A stretch of DNA of 64,000 nt, taken from NCBI RefSeq assembly GCF_001514265.1, contig NZ_KQ948988.1:317395-381394 (forward strand), written 5' to 3'. The notes beneath the pieces were generated by a model. That model searched no databases, had not been told where the DNA came from, and worked only from the letters and a program-made list of their open reading frames with translations. Below are positions 8,115 through 17,745 of the stretch, piece after piece (position 1 is the first letter of the stretch; each line of letters opens with the position of its first letter). The position numbers were made by a program, and so were the translations under genes. Origin of the DNA: Streptomyces resistomycificus (lineage in GTDB: Bacteria > Actinomycetota > Actinomycetes > Streptomycetales > Streptomycetaceae).

Positions 8115-9446
8115 TCAGCCCTTGACGCTGATGCCGCGGGACTTCAGGTCCTTGACCGTCCACTCCTGCATGTGCGCCAGCAGATCGGTGACCTTCTCCT
8201 CCTTGTTGACGACCTTGGCCCAGCCCGCCTGCATCTCGGTGAACATGGCGGTCCAGTTCGGCCCGTAGACCCAGTCGGAGGTGACGGTGCCCAGGCTGTC
8301 GGTGACGACCTTCTTGGCCGGCTCGTAGTTCGTCCCCAGCAGCTTCTGGGAGATCGCCTCACCGACGTACGTGTCACTGTCCTTGAGCGCCGGCATCACG
8401 CCGTTGCCGGTCTCCGGACTCGCCATCGTCTTGACCGCGTCCGCGTTCGTCGACATCCACAGCGCCGCCTCGGCGGCCTGCTCCTGGTGCGCACAGCCCT
8501 TGGTCACCAGGGTCACGCTGCCGGTCAGGTTCGTCCCGGCCGGGGTCTTGGCGGCCTCACCGGTGAACGCCGGCCACGGCGCGAGGGCCCACTTGCCGAA
8601 GGACTTGGTGAAGTTCTGCACCATGCCCGCCATCTGCCAGGTGGAGATCTGCCGGGTCGCGGTGCCGCCGGTGTCGTAGTTGCGCTGCACGGCCGCGTAG
8701 TCCGCGAAGGACAGCTTGGAGTTGAGGTCGTTGTCGATGATCTCCTGGATCACCTTGGCGGCCTTCAGGGTGCCCGCGTCCTGGAAGTCCACCTTCCAGG
8801 CGTTGCCGTCGATCGCGTACCAGTGCGCCCCGGCCTGCATGGCGAGCACCTCCAGGGTGCTGGGGTCCTCACCGGCGAAGTTGGTGATCTTGACTCCGTG
8901 CTTCTTCAGCACCTTGCCCGCCGCGACGAACTCGTCCCAGGTCGTGGGCGGCTTGAGGTCGTACTTCTCGAAGAGGTCGGTGCGGTAGATCGTGAAGTTC
9001 GGGGCGGAGCTGGTGGGAACGCCGTACGTCTTCCCCTGCACCTGCGCGCTCGCCCAGGAGCCGGCGTTGAACCGGTCCTTGCTCGACTCGACGTACTTCG
9101 TGATGTCGGCGAGCGCGTCCTGCGAGACCCAGCTCGTGACGTACTCGGCGGTGTTCTGCACCAGGCAGGGCGCGTTGTCGGCCTTGACCGCGTTGGTCAG
9201 CTGCTTCTGCATGGTCAGCTGGTCGGTGACCTTCGTGTACTTGAGCTTGACGTCCTTGTGCGAGGCGTTGAACGCCTTCACTACGGCGTCCTGGCCGTTG
9301 GCCCAGCCCCAGAAGGGGAGGGTGACCGGGCCGGACGCCTTGGCGTCGCCGGAGTCCGATCCGCCGCACGCGGAGAGCAGACCTGTCAACGCGAGTCCCG
9401 CCACGGCTGCGCGGGCGAACCTTCTCCGGGGGCTGGTGAAGTTCAT
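8115..9446 (-). CDS. Sugar-binding lipoprotein of ABC importer (family 1 extracellular binding protein)
   Basis: 443 aa starting at MNFTSPRRRFARAAV. The signal peptide ends in a lipobox, LLSAC, with the lipid-carrying Cys at residue 27. The mature part has family 1 landmarks: VTLPFWGWANGQDAVVKAFN at the N-terminus and a stretch like YGVPTSSAPNFTIYRTDLFEKYDLKPPTTWDEF in the middle. It is the first gene of the importer operon. Upstream lie a class A LacI-type palindrome (132 bp before the start) and an AAACGTTT site (about 350 bp before), so control by one or both LacI proteins that flank the operon is likely. The ligand is probably a pentose oligosaccharide, judged only from the GH43 partner. 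Confidence 0.93.
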   Translation of the reverse strand: MNFTSPRRRFARAAVAGLALTGLLSACGGSDSGDAKASGPVTLPFWGWANGQDAVVKAFNASHKDVKLKYTKVTDQLTMQKQLTNAVKADNAPCLVQNTAEYVTSWVSQDALADITKYVESSKDRFNAGSWASAQVQGKTYGVPTSSAPNFTIYRTDLFEKYDLKPPTTWDEFVAAGKVLKKHGVKITNFAGEDPSTLEVLAMQAGAHWYAIDGNAWKVDFQDAGTLKAAKVIQEIIDNDLNSKLSFADYAAVQRNYDTGGTATRQISTWQMAGMVQNFTKSFGKWALAPWPAFTGEAAKTPAGTNLTGSVTLVTKGCAHQEQAAEAALWMSTNADAVKTMASPETGNGVMPALKDSDTYVGEAISQKLLGTNYEPAKKVVTDSLGTVTSDWVYGPNWTAMFTEMQAGWAKVVNKEEKVTDLLAHMQEWTVKDLKSRGISVKG

Positions 9447-9577
9447 CTGACCGTGTTCCTTCGGAAAGTAGGGCGTCTCAGAGAGGAGGAGAGCAAGCGG
9501 CGTCTTTGCGCCGGCCGGGAACGGCGGCCGGAAACCATCGGCTCGCGGTTGCGGGGGGTCGGCCAAGCGGAAGCTGT

Positions 9578-9591
9578 AGTAAGCGGTTGCT
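9578..9591. promoter_or_regulatory. LacI-type operator, class A (AGTAAGCGGTTGCT)
   Basis: Shares the AAGCG core and the TTGCT right flank with the sites before aldO and the PL4/acetylesterase pair. It lies 132 bp upstream of the binding-lipoprotein start. Confidence 0.5.
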
Positions 9592-9793
9592 GGGACCGTA
9601 GGCTGACGGCCGCGTCCATAGCAAGAGGTGGACGGCAATTTGTTACGGCGGTTTGTCCGGGCGGTCACGTGCGGGTCGAGGGCGCCGGTGTGCGGGCGGC
9701 CCGGGATCTGTGCAGGTCAGATGTCATTGCGTCGCGCCCATGTGCGGTACGCGGGATGACCGGGCCGCCGCCACGGCCTCGTGAAAAATCTCC

Positions 9794-9807
9794 GGAAAAC
9801 GTTTACG
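9794..9807. promoter_or_regulatory. LacI-type operator, class C (GGAAAACGTTTACG)
   Basis: Contains the perfect palindrome AAACGTTT, a classical LacI/CcpA-like operator centre, within an otherwise GC-rich region. It lies between the LacI gene at 9.9-11.0 kb and the importer operon, both leftward, so the adjacent LacI protein is the natural candidate to bind it. Confidence 0.5.
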
Positions 9808-9840
9808 AAACTACGATCTTCCAGCGCAGCTGAACGCCAC

Positions 9841-9888
9841 TGCCACTGCCACTGCCACTGCCACTGCCACTGCCACTGCCACTGCCAC
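9841..9888. repeat. Hexanucleotide microsatellite (TGCCAC)8
   Basis: Eight perfect TGCCAC copies, with a degenerate copy on the left and TGCCAG, TGCCGT, TGCCGT on the right. The array starts about 30 bp after the LacI stop codon at 9918, reading leftward. Read on the minus strand in an overlapping frame it would encode (Gly-Ser)n, but that frame is not the LacI frame, so it is treated as non-coding. Confidence 0.85.
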
Positions 9889-9917
9889 TGCCAGTGCCGT
9901 TGCCGTTGCCGCTCGCG

Positions 9918-11006
9918 TCAGGTGCGCTGGGCGGGCGGCCGCACCGAGTTCCGTACGACGACATGGGTGCCCAGCACCAGATGGTCGCCGTCGCTGCCCT
10001 TGCGGCGACCCGAGCCGCCCTCGCGCCGGTCGGCCACCGCGCGCAGGGCGACCCGGCCCATCTCCTCGTACGGCACGTGCACGGTGGTGAGCTGGGGCGT
10101 GAGCTGGGACGCCAGCGGGATGTCGTCGTAGCCGACGATCGAGACGTCCTCCGGCACCCTGAGGCCGGCCGCGCGCAGCGCCTGCATCGCGCCCGCGGCG
10201 ACCACGTCGGTCCCCGCCAGTACCGCGGTGAAGTCGAGCCCGGCGCGCAGACTGTCCTGCACTGCCTCGTACCCGTGCTCGTAGTCGTACGGGCCGTGCC
10301 GCACCATGCCCGGTCCGAAGGGCACGCCGTACGCCTCGAAAGCGCGCTCCGCACCCCGCAACCGGCCCTGGGCGGTGGTCAGTTCGGCGTGACCCGGCAG
10401 CACCAGGACCTTGCGGTGACCGGCCGACAGCAGATGGCTGGCCATCGCGTAGGCGCCGCCCTCGTTGTCGTAGTCGACCGTCGTGGCCGGCACGTCCCCT
10501 TCCAGGGGCGGCCGGCCCACCAGGACCAGATGGGATCCGGCCGCGTCCAGGGAGCGGGCGAAGCGGGCCATACGCAGCTGGTACTCGTCGTAGTCGTAGG
10601 CGCCGCCGAGCAGCACCACGGCGGCCACGCCCTGCTGGCGCATGAGGTTGACCAGCGCGAGTTCCCGCTCGGGGTCGTCGCCCGTGGTGCCGACCAGGGA
10701 CAGCCAGCCGCGCAGGGTGGCCGCGCCCTCCACGCCCTTGGCGACGTGGGCGAAGGCCGCGCCGGTGATGTTGTTGATCAGGATGGCGACCGTCGGCGTA
10801 CCGCCCCCGGCGAGGGAACGGGCGTGGGCGTTGGTGACGTAGTCCAGGTCCTGGACGACCTTCATCACCCGGCGGCGCAGTTCCTCCGAGACCGGGTAGT
10901 TGCCCGACAGGACGCGGGACACGCTCGCGACGGAGACGCCCGCCCGCTCCGCGACGTCGCGGATGGTGGACCGTCCGGCGTCACCGGCCGCCTTGCGCTG
11001 ACTCAC
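9918..11006 (-). CDS. LacI-family transcriptional regulator
   Basis: 362 aa. HTH: STIRDVAERAGVSVASVSRVLSG, hinge VMKVVQDLDYVTNAHARSLAGG. Sugar-sensing domain with the landmarks VVLLGGAYDYDEYQ, VDYDNEGGAYAMASHLLSAGHRKVLVLPG and SIVGYDDIPLASQLTPQLTTVHVPYEEMG. It is closely similar to the LacI protein at 24.2-25.2 kb over its whole length (same GRSTIRDVA start, YDNEGGAY/YDNEGGAF sensor segment, and LGTHVVVR end), so the two are paralogs. It lies immediately upstream of the ABC/GH43 operon on the same strand, with an AAACGTTT operator in between. A microsatellite follows its stop codon. Confidence 0.93.
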   Translation of the reverse strand: MSQRKAAGDAGRSTIRDVAERAGVSVASVSRVLSGNYPVSEELRRRVMKVVQDLDYVTNAHARSLAGGGTPTVAILINNITGAAFAHVAKGVEGAATLRGWLSLVGTTGDDPERELALVNLMRQQGVAAVVLLGGAYDYDEYQLRMARFARSLDAAGSHLVLVGRPPLEGDVPATTVDYDNEGGAYAMASHLLSAGHRKVLVLPGHAELTTAQGRLRGAERAFEAYGVPFGPGMVRHGPYDYEHGYEAVQDSLRAGLDFTAVLAGTDVVAAGAMQALRAAGLRVPEDVSIVGYDDIPLASQLTPQLTTVHVPYEEMGRVALRAVADRREGGSGRRKGSDGDHLVLGTHVVVRNSVRPPAQRT

Positions 11007-11385
11007 CCTTGCGGCTCCTTCATCGTTGCGTGTCGCCGCGCAGCGCTACGACTGCTTCGGCTGCTGCGCCGGACGGCCGTGGCCCCGGCGGATCTCCGGC
11101 CGGTTCCCGGCCCGCTCGCCGGTTCAGGCCCGGGGCCCGGGTCCGCGCCGGTGCGGAAACCGTATCCCATTGTTTCTGCCGGTGGCCTGGAGCGGGTGGG
11201 GCGGATCGCAGGGGGCGCCGGGTGGTAGGCGGCCGAGCCGGGGGCGAGGGGAGGGTGCGGCGCCGGGTGCGGGATGGGTGGCAGGGGGACTTCTCCTCCC
11301 GACACCGGCGGGGAGGGCCCCGTAGGCGATCGAGCCGTCAGGCACAGGCGACCGAGCCGTCAGGCACAGGCGACCGAGCCATCGT
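11007..11385. other. Intergenic region upstream of LacI gene
   Basis: 379 bp. No supported gene. It contains a 22-bp tandem repeat next to the hydroxyacid dehydrogenase stop codon and a weak GGAAACC...GTTTC inverted arrangement near 11155-11180 that could belong to the LacI promoter. Nothing else is recognisable. Confidence 0.5.
11324..11384. repeat. 22-bp tandem repeat, ~2.8 copies
   Basis: Two full units beginning AGGCGAYCGAGCCGTCAGG and one partial unit, identical but for one or two changes. It ends two bases before the stop codon of the hydroxyacid dehydrogenase gene. Confidence 0.85.
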
Positions 11386-12399
11386 TCAGGCCACCCGGGC
11401 CAGATCCGATTGCCGTACCTCGTGGGTGGGCGTCAGTCCCGCCCCCAGCCGCTCGAGTTCCTCCGCGACGATCCGTCCCAGTCGCTCCAGTTCGTTTCCG
11501 AGTGACCCCGCGATGTGCGGTGTGAGGAAGACGTTGGGGAGGCGGTAGAGCGGTGACCCGGCGGGGAGCGGTTCGGGTTCGGTGACGTCGAGGATCGCGT
11601 GGAGCCGGCCGGAGACGAGTTCGTCGGTCAGCGCGTCGGGGTCGACCAGTGCGCCTCGGGAGGTGTTGATCAGGATGCCGCCGTCCCTGATCAGGGCGAG
11701 CCGGCCGGCGTCGAGCATGCGGTAGGTCTCGGGGATGTCCGGGGCGTGCAGGGACACGATGTCGCTGTGCCGGAGCAGGTCGTCCAGCGGGAGCGGTTCG
11801 GCGCCGAGCGCGGCGGCCTCGGCGGTGCTGACGTAGGGGTCGTGCAGCAGCACCGAGAAGTCGAACGGCCGGAGCAGTTCGAGGAGGCGGCGGCCTACCC
11901 GGGAGGCGCCGATGACCCCGACGCGGCGGCCGACGTTGCCGGTGTGCGCGGTCTCGGCGGGGGAGGGGTAGGTGTGGGTGGCGCGGAAGCGCTCGCGGTG
12001 GGTGAAGGTGTCCTTCCCGGCGAGCAGGATCATCGCGAGGGTGTACTCCGCGACGGGCAGGGCGTTGCCGGTGACCGCGCTGGAGACGGTGATCCCGCGT
12101 GTCCACAGTTCCTCGCCCACCAGCGAGCGGACGGAGCCGGCGGCGTGCAGGACCGTGCGGAGCCGGGGGGCGGCGGCGAGGACGGCGGCGTCGAGGCGGG
12201 GACAGCCCCAGCCGGTGATGAGCACCTCGGCCCGGGCGAGGGCGTCGGCCGCGGCAGGGTCGGTGAAGTCCTGGACGACGAGGGCGGGGTCGAGGTGGGC
12301 CGCCTGTGTCAGCCGGGTCATGAGGGGCGGCGGGAACAGCAGGGGGAGGTGCACCGGATCCATCGCGAACACGGCCCTGGGTGGCTGTGGGCTGGGCAT
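11386..12399 (-). CDS. D-isomer-specific 2-hydroxyacid dehydrogenase (paralog 1)
   Basis: 337 aa from the ATG that follows a strong AGGAG site (AGGAGAGAC-ATG). NAD-binding Rossmann motif VGVIGASRVGRRLLELL. Catalytic trio by family position: Arg in INTSRGALVDPDAL, Glu in DVTEPEPLPAG, His in TPHIAGSLGNE. It reduces 2-oxoacids or oxidises D-2-hydroxyacids in the cytoplasm. A second copy lies at 60.1 kb: both share TGWGCPRLDAAVL, NALPVAEYTLAMILLAGKD-like text and the final catalytic block, and both are preceded by the same class A operator, so both probably serve breakdown of the acidic sugars or aldonates released by the polysaccharide enzymes. That role is inferred. Confidence 0.92.
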   Translation of the reverse strand: MPSPQPPRAVFAMDPVHLPLLFPPPLMTRLTQAAHLDPALVVQDFTDPAAADALARAEVLITGWGCPRLDAAVLAAAPRLRTVLHAAGSVRSLVGEELWTRGITVSSAVTGNALPVAEYTLAMILLAGKDTFTHRERFRATHTYPSPAETAHTGNVGRRVGVIGASRVGRRLLELLRPFDFSVLLHDPYVSTAEAAALGAEPLPLDDLLRHSDIVSLHAPDIPETYRMLDAGRLALIRDGGILINTSRGALVDPDALTDELVSGRLHAILDVTEPEPLPAGSPLYRLPNVFLTPHIAGSLGNELERLGRIVAEELERLGAGLTPTHEVRQSDLARVA

Positions 12400-12441
12400 G
12401 TCTCTCCTGACACAGGATGCTGGAAGCACGGAAACATTTTC

Positions 12442-12455
12442 AGAAAGCGTCTTCT
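12442..12455. promoter_or_regulatory. LacI-type operator, class A (AGAAAGCGTCTTCT)
   Basis: 12 of 14 matches to the palindrome AGAAAGCGCTTTCT, 43 bp before the ATG of the leftward hydroxyacid dehydrogenase. Best placed to control that gene. Confidence 0.6.
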
Positions 12456-12688
12456 ACCGTAGATCTGGCGATGACGAGCGGTCAATCGGCAGGACGGGGG
12501 ATCGGGCGGGGTTCGGTACCGGTGTCGGCGAGGCCGGGAGCGCCGGGTGTCCTGAAATCGCTTACTGCGGGCCTGTGGTGCGCTCCAAGGTCCCCGGCTC
12601 GTGAACGGGTGACGACCCCGGTGGGCGCAGGGGTGGACCCCGCCCGTGCTCCGACCCGGGTCGGCCAGACCGGGCCGCCGGGCATGAC

Positions 12689-12696
12689 AACCGGTT
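12689..12696. promoter_or_regulatory. LacI-type operator, class B (AACCGGTT)
   Basis: AACCGGTT followed by CCCG, the same right flank as at the LacI gene near 25.3 kb (GGAAACCGGTTCCCG). 270 bp before the binding-protein start. Confidence 0.45.
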
Positions 12697-12880
12697 CCCG
12701 GCGTTCGATCAGTCGACCTCACCGACCCGTTCGCCGGCCTCTTCGCAGATCAGGACGCTTTCCCCCGGTCCCGTTCGACCGATCGGCCCATGACGTCGAG
12801 GTTACACAGTCTTTTCGAAAGTTCGTCAAGCCTCTTGACGCCGTTTCCGGACAGGAAGAAGCTCTGCCCCAATGCGTAAC

Positions 12881-12900
12881 AACCGGTTGCCTAACCGGTT
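12881..12900. promoter_or_regulatory. Tandem class B operators (two AACCGGTT, 12 bp apart)
   Basis: Two perfect AACCGGTT palindromes, about one helical turn apart, sit 66-85 bp upstream of the binding-protein ATG and about 50 bp before its Shine-Dalgarno site. This position is ideal for repression of the importer/lyase operon. Confidence 0.6.
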
Positions 12901-12965
12901 ACCGCGATCGCCGACCGGTCTCTTGGTCGACACCTCGAACGGACAGAGCAGGAGGTGGTGCGTTC

Positions 12966-14318
12966 ATGCGCCCACATGCCGGTGCCCCCCTGAGCCGCCG
13001 CCGATTTCTCACCCTCTCCGCAGCCGGTGCCGCGACCGGAGCGGCGGCGCTGAGCGGCTGCGCGTTGCAGGTGTCCAACGGAGCAGGCGGCGGCTCGGGC
13101 GAGACGATCACCATGATGGTCAAGGCCGACGACATCACGCCGGAGCTCGTCCGGCAGGCACTGAAGGACACCGGTGTCTCGATCAAGCGGGTCGACTACG
13201 ACATCACCAAGCTGATCGCGATGCTCACCAGCGGCAACCCGCCGGACCTGGTGCGCGGCGTCGGCGCCGTGGACGCGGCGTACTTCGCGGCGCGGGACGT
13301 GATGCAGGAACTGGACGGCTACTTCGCCGGGAGCCGCGTGCTCAGGGTCGAGGACCTCGACCCGGTGAACGACCTGTGGCGCTACGACGGCACCACGCAG
13401 GGCAAGGGCCCGCGCTACGGCATGGCGAAGGACTTCTCCCAGGACTCCATGTACTGGTACAACACCACGGCCTTCGACGAGAAGGCGGTCGACTACCCGC
13501 CGGAGCTCGACCCGGTCACGTACGAGGAGTGGCTGGAGACCGCACAGCGTCTGGTCCAGCGGTCGAAGGGGCAGACGAGGGTGTTCGGCGGCACCTACAA
13601 CGGTCTGTACAAGGCCACCCTCCTGTCGACGCTCACGGCGTCCGCCGGCGGCAGCCTCTTCAGCGACGACTTCTCCCGGATCGACTTCACCACCCCCGAG
13701 GCCCGCAAGGCCCTGGCCTGGTACGTCGACTACTGCAAGCTCAAGGTCGGCGCGAGCCTCGTCCTGCCCGACCCCAACGGCTGGGACGGGCCGACCTTCC
13801 AGGCCGGGCGGCTGGCCATGTGCAACTCCGGCTACTGGATGGGCGGCATGATCGCCACCGACGGGAAGCTGGCGAAGGTCTCCCGGCTCGCCCCCACCCC
13901 GGTCTTCGAGGGCGGTCCGCGGATCAGCGCCTGCCAGGGCGGTACCGGACTGTGGATGCCGAGGAAGGCGAAGAACAAGGACGCCGCGTGGCGGGTCTTC
14001 GAGTGGTTCTTCGGCGAGGCACCGGCCAAGGCGCGGGCCGCCGGCGGCTGGGGCATCCCCACCCTGACCTCACTGCGGCCGCTGATGCCGGCCCAGGACG
14101 ACCAGCAGAAACGTGTGCTGAAGGTGCAGGAGAACGAGCTCGAGCACTTCTCGGTGGTCGCCTTCTCCCCGTACACCACGGGGGATTCGTTCGAAGCGCT
14201 CTTCAACCAGACCGCCCCGGCCGCGATGAAGGGCGAGATCTCCGTCGACACCCTCGCGGGACGCCTGAACTCGGTGATCAACGAGCAGCTCAAGCGCGGT
14301 AAGGAGCAGGTGGGATGA
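12966..14318 (+). CDS. Sugar-binding lipoprotein of ABC importer
   Basis: 450 aa. The ATG is preceded by AGGAGG at 10 bases. The Tat-like signal SRRRFLTLSAAG ends in lipobox LSGC (Cys32). The mature protein is a family 1 (CUT1) solute-binding protein: MLTSGNPPDLVRG early, and the ligand-face landmarks SGYWMGGMIATDGKLAKVSRLAPTP and GGTGLWMPRKAKNKDAAWRVFEWFF late. It opens the operon that contains the GH28-like and alginate-lyase-family proteins, so it probably binds an oligosaccharide, perhaps uronate-containing, released by them. The ligand is not deducible from sequence. Confidence 0.93.
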   Translation: MRPHAGAPLSRRRFLTLSAAGAATGAAALSGCALQVSNGAGGGSGETITMMVKADDITPELVRQALKDTGVSIKRVDYDITKLIAMLTSGNPPDLVRGVGAVDAAYFAARDVMQELDGYFAGSRVLRVEDLDPVNDLWRYDGTTQGKGPRYGMAKDFSQDSMYWYNTTAFDEKAVDYPPELDPVTYEEWLETAQRLVQRSKGQTRVFGGTYNGLYKATLLSTLTASAGGSLFSDDFSRIDFTTPEARKALAWYVDYCKLKVGASLVLPDPNGWDGPTFQAGRLAMCNSGYWMGGMIATDGKLAKVSRLAPTPVFEGGPRISACQGGTGLWMPRKAKNKDAAWRVFEWFFGEAPAKARAAGGWGIPTLTSLRPLMPAQDDQQKRVLKVQENELEHFSVVAFSPYTTGDSFEALFNQTAPAAMKGEISVDTLAGRLNSVINEQLKRGKEQVG

Positions 14319-15313
14319 CGGTCGATCAGATGTCCACGGTCGCGGACCGGCTCCGCTCGACCGCGAGGACCGGGCCGACCCGGACCGCGGAGGGCCCGCG
14401 GTCCTCGATGACAGCGCGCCGCCACCGGGCGTTCTACATGTTCGTCTCGCCGTGGATCGTCGGGTTCCTGCTGCTGACCATCGTGCCGATGGCGTACGCG
14501 CTGTGGCTGAGCTTCACCACGTTCGACGGTATCTCGCCGAACTGGCACTACGTGGGCCTCGGCAACTACCGCGAGCTGATGAACGACTCGGTGACCTGGG
14601 ACTCCCTGGGGCGCGCGGGCCTGTTCGCGGTGGTCTCGGTGCCGCTGTCGATCATCGCGGGCCTCGGCCTCGCCGTTCTGGTCAACCGGCCGGTCAAGGC
14701 GCGCGGTCTGTTCCGCACCCTGCTGTATCTGCCGGCCGTGGTGCCGCCGGTCGGTGCCGGTATCGCCTTCAAGAACCTCTTCGACCAGAACGCCGGTGCC
14801 ACCAACGGTGTCCTGACGTTCCTCGGCTTCGACGCCGTCGGCTGGCTCGCCGACCCCTACGCCCGCTACGTACTGGTGATGACGGTGCTCTGGGGCGCCG
14901 GAAACATCATGATCATCTCGCTGGCCGGGCTCCAGGACGTGCCCCGTGAGCTCCATGAGGCGGCCCGTATCGACGGCGCGGGTTCCTGGCGGACCTTCCG
15001 CAGCATCACCGTGCCGCTGCTGTCGCCCGTGCTGCTGTTCCAGACCGTGACCGGGGTGATCGCCTCGGTGCAGACCGTCATGCCGATGCTGCTGGCGCCC
15101 CTGTCCACCACCGGCGGCATCACCACCGTCCCGCAGTCCAACTACACGTACATGATCCACGTGTTCGCGCAGTACTTCGCGCTCGGACGGTACGGCTACG
15201 CCTCCGCGCTCCTGTGGGTGCTCTTCGTCCTGATCCTCATCGCGACCGGCCTCATCTTCAGGTTCACGTCCGGTGTGGTGTTCTACAACGTCGACCCGGA
15301 GGCGAAGAAGTGA
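14315..15313 (+). CDS. Carbohydrate ABC transporter permease (MalF type)
   Basis: 332 aa, overlapping the binding-protein stop in an ATGA junction. Six membrane segments starting at RAFYMFVSPWIVGFLLLTIVPMAYALWLS-like text. EAA loop: LHEAARIDGAGSWRTFRSITVPLL. The N-terminal ~35 residues are a hydrophilic leader. Partner of the next permease. No ATPase in the operon, as for the other two importers here. Confidence 0.94.
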   Translation: MTVDQMSTVADRLRSTARTGPTRTAEGPRSSMTARRHRAFYMFVSPWIVGFLLLTIVPMAYALWLSFTTFDGISPNWHYVGLGNYRELMNDSVTWDSLGRAGLFAVVSVPLSIIAGLGLAVLVNRPVKARGLFRTLLYLPAVVPPVGAGIAFKNLFDQNAGATNGVLTFLGFDAVGWLADPYARYVLVMTVLWGAGNIMIISLAGLQDVPRELHEAARIDGAGSWRTFRSITVPLLSPVLLFQTVTGVIASVQTVMPMLLAPLSTTGGITTVPQSNYTYMIHVFAQYFALGRYGYASALLWVLFVLILIATGLIFRFTSGVVFYNVDPEAKK

Positions 15314-16173
15314 CCGCCACCAGCCTGCCCCCCAAGTCGCCGGTCCACGTGCGGATACGGGTCAACCGCATCGTCCTCTACACGGTCCTGGTCGTCGTCA
15401 CCGGACTGTTCCTCGGCCCCTTCGGCTGGCTGGTGCTCACCGGCCTGAAGTCCCCGGGCGAACTGGCCTCCGCCCCCGTGCACTGGGTGCCCGCGGACTT
15501 CCAGTGGCACAACTTCGCCGACGCCTTCGACCTGATCGACTTCCTCGGCTACGCCCGCAACTCCCTGATCATCGCCTTCGTCTACGGCGGCCTCGTCACC
15601 CTCAGCTCGGCCTGGGTCGGCTACGGCTTCGCCCGGCTGTCCGCCCCCGGCAAGAAGGTGCTGTTCGGCATCCTCATCGGCTCGATGATGCTGCCCCAGA
15701 TGATCACCCTGCTGCCGACCTACCTGATCTTCGCCAAGCTCGGCATGGTCGACACGTACTGGCCGTGGGTGCTGTGGGGGTTGTCGTCCGCCCCGTACCT
15801 GGTCTTCCTCTTCCGGCAGTTCTTCGCCGGTCTGCCCCGCGAGCTGGAGGAGGCCGCGATCGTCGACGGCTGCGGGTACGGCCAGATCTTCTGGCGGATC
15901 TTCCTGCCGCAGTCCTGGCCGGTGCTCAGCGCGAGCTTCGTGATCGCCTTCACCTGGACCTGGGGTGACTACATCGCCCCCCAACTGCTGCTGTCCACCG
16001 ACAAGTCCACACTCGCCGTCGCCGTCATGTCGACCTACGTCTCCTCGGCCGGCACACCCATCACCAACCTCCAGGCCGCGGCGTCCGTGATGTACGTGGT
16101 GCCGATCCTGCTGATCTTCCTCATCGCCCAGCGCGGCTTCGTCGCCGGCATGTCGACCTCGGGCCTCAAGTAG
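15310..16173 (+). CDS. Carbohydrate ABC transporter permease (MalG type)
   Basis: 287 aa from a GTG in a 4-base GTGA overlap with the previous permease. Hydrophobic segments begin at IVLYTVLVVVTGLFLGPFGWLVL. EAA loop: LEEAAIVDGCGYGQIFWRIFLPQSW. It ends with the canonical RGFVAGMSTSGLK. Encoded directly before the secreted beta-helix protein (33 bp gap). Confidence 0.94.
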   Translation: MTATSLPPKSPVHVRIRVNRIVLYTVLVVVTGLFLGPFGWLVLTGLKSPGELASAPVHWVPADFQWHNFADAFDLIDFLGYARNSLIIAFVYGGLVTLSSAWVGYGFARLSAPGKKVLFGILIGSMMLPQMITLLPTYLIFAKLGMVDTYWPWVLWGLSSAPYLVFLFRQFFAGLPRELEEAAIVDGCGYGQIFWRIFLPQSWPVLSASFVIAFTWTWGDYIAPQLLLSTDKSTLAVAVMSTYVSSAGTPITNLQAAASVMYVVPILLIFLIAQRGFVAGMSTSGLK

Positions 16174-16206
16174 CCCCACCCCACCCCTGTCGCAAGGAGT
16201 TCCCGG

Positions 16207-17741
<1,535 letters not shown>

Positions 17742-17745
<4 letters not shown>

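Larger units (their letters stand above)
9447..9917. other. Intergenic control region of the ABC/GH43 operon
   Basis: 470 bp without a credible gene. It holds a class A operator (9578), an AAACGTTT palindrome (9797) and, next to the LacI stop codon, a hexanucleotide microsatellite. Open frames across it in several frames are driven by GC bias and by the 6-bp repeat. Confidence 0.6.
12400..12965. other. Divergent control region: dehydrogenase and polysaccharide operon
   Basis: 566 bp without a supported gene. On the dehydrogenase side is a class A operator (12442). Towards the importer are three AACCGGTT palindromes (12689, 12881, 12893). Open frames here are GC shadows. Confidence 0.6.

Noticed and set aside
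9803..9917. Protein-coding use of the (TGCCAC)n tract
   Set aside because: The Gly-Ser-rich frame is not the LacI frame, and no other evidence of a gene was seen.
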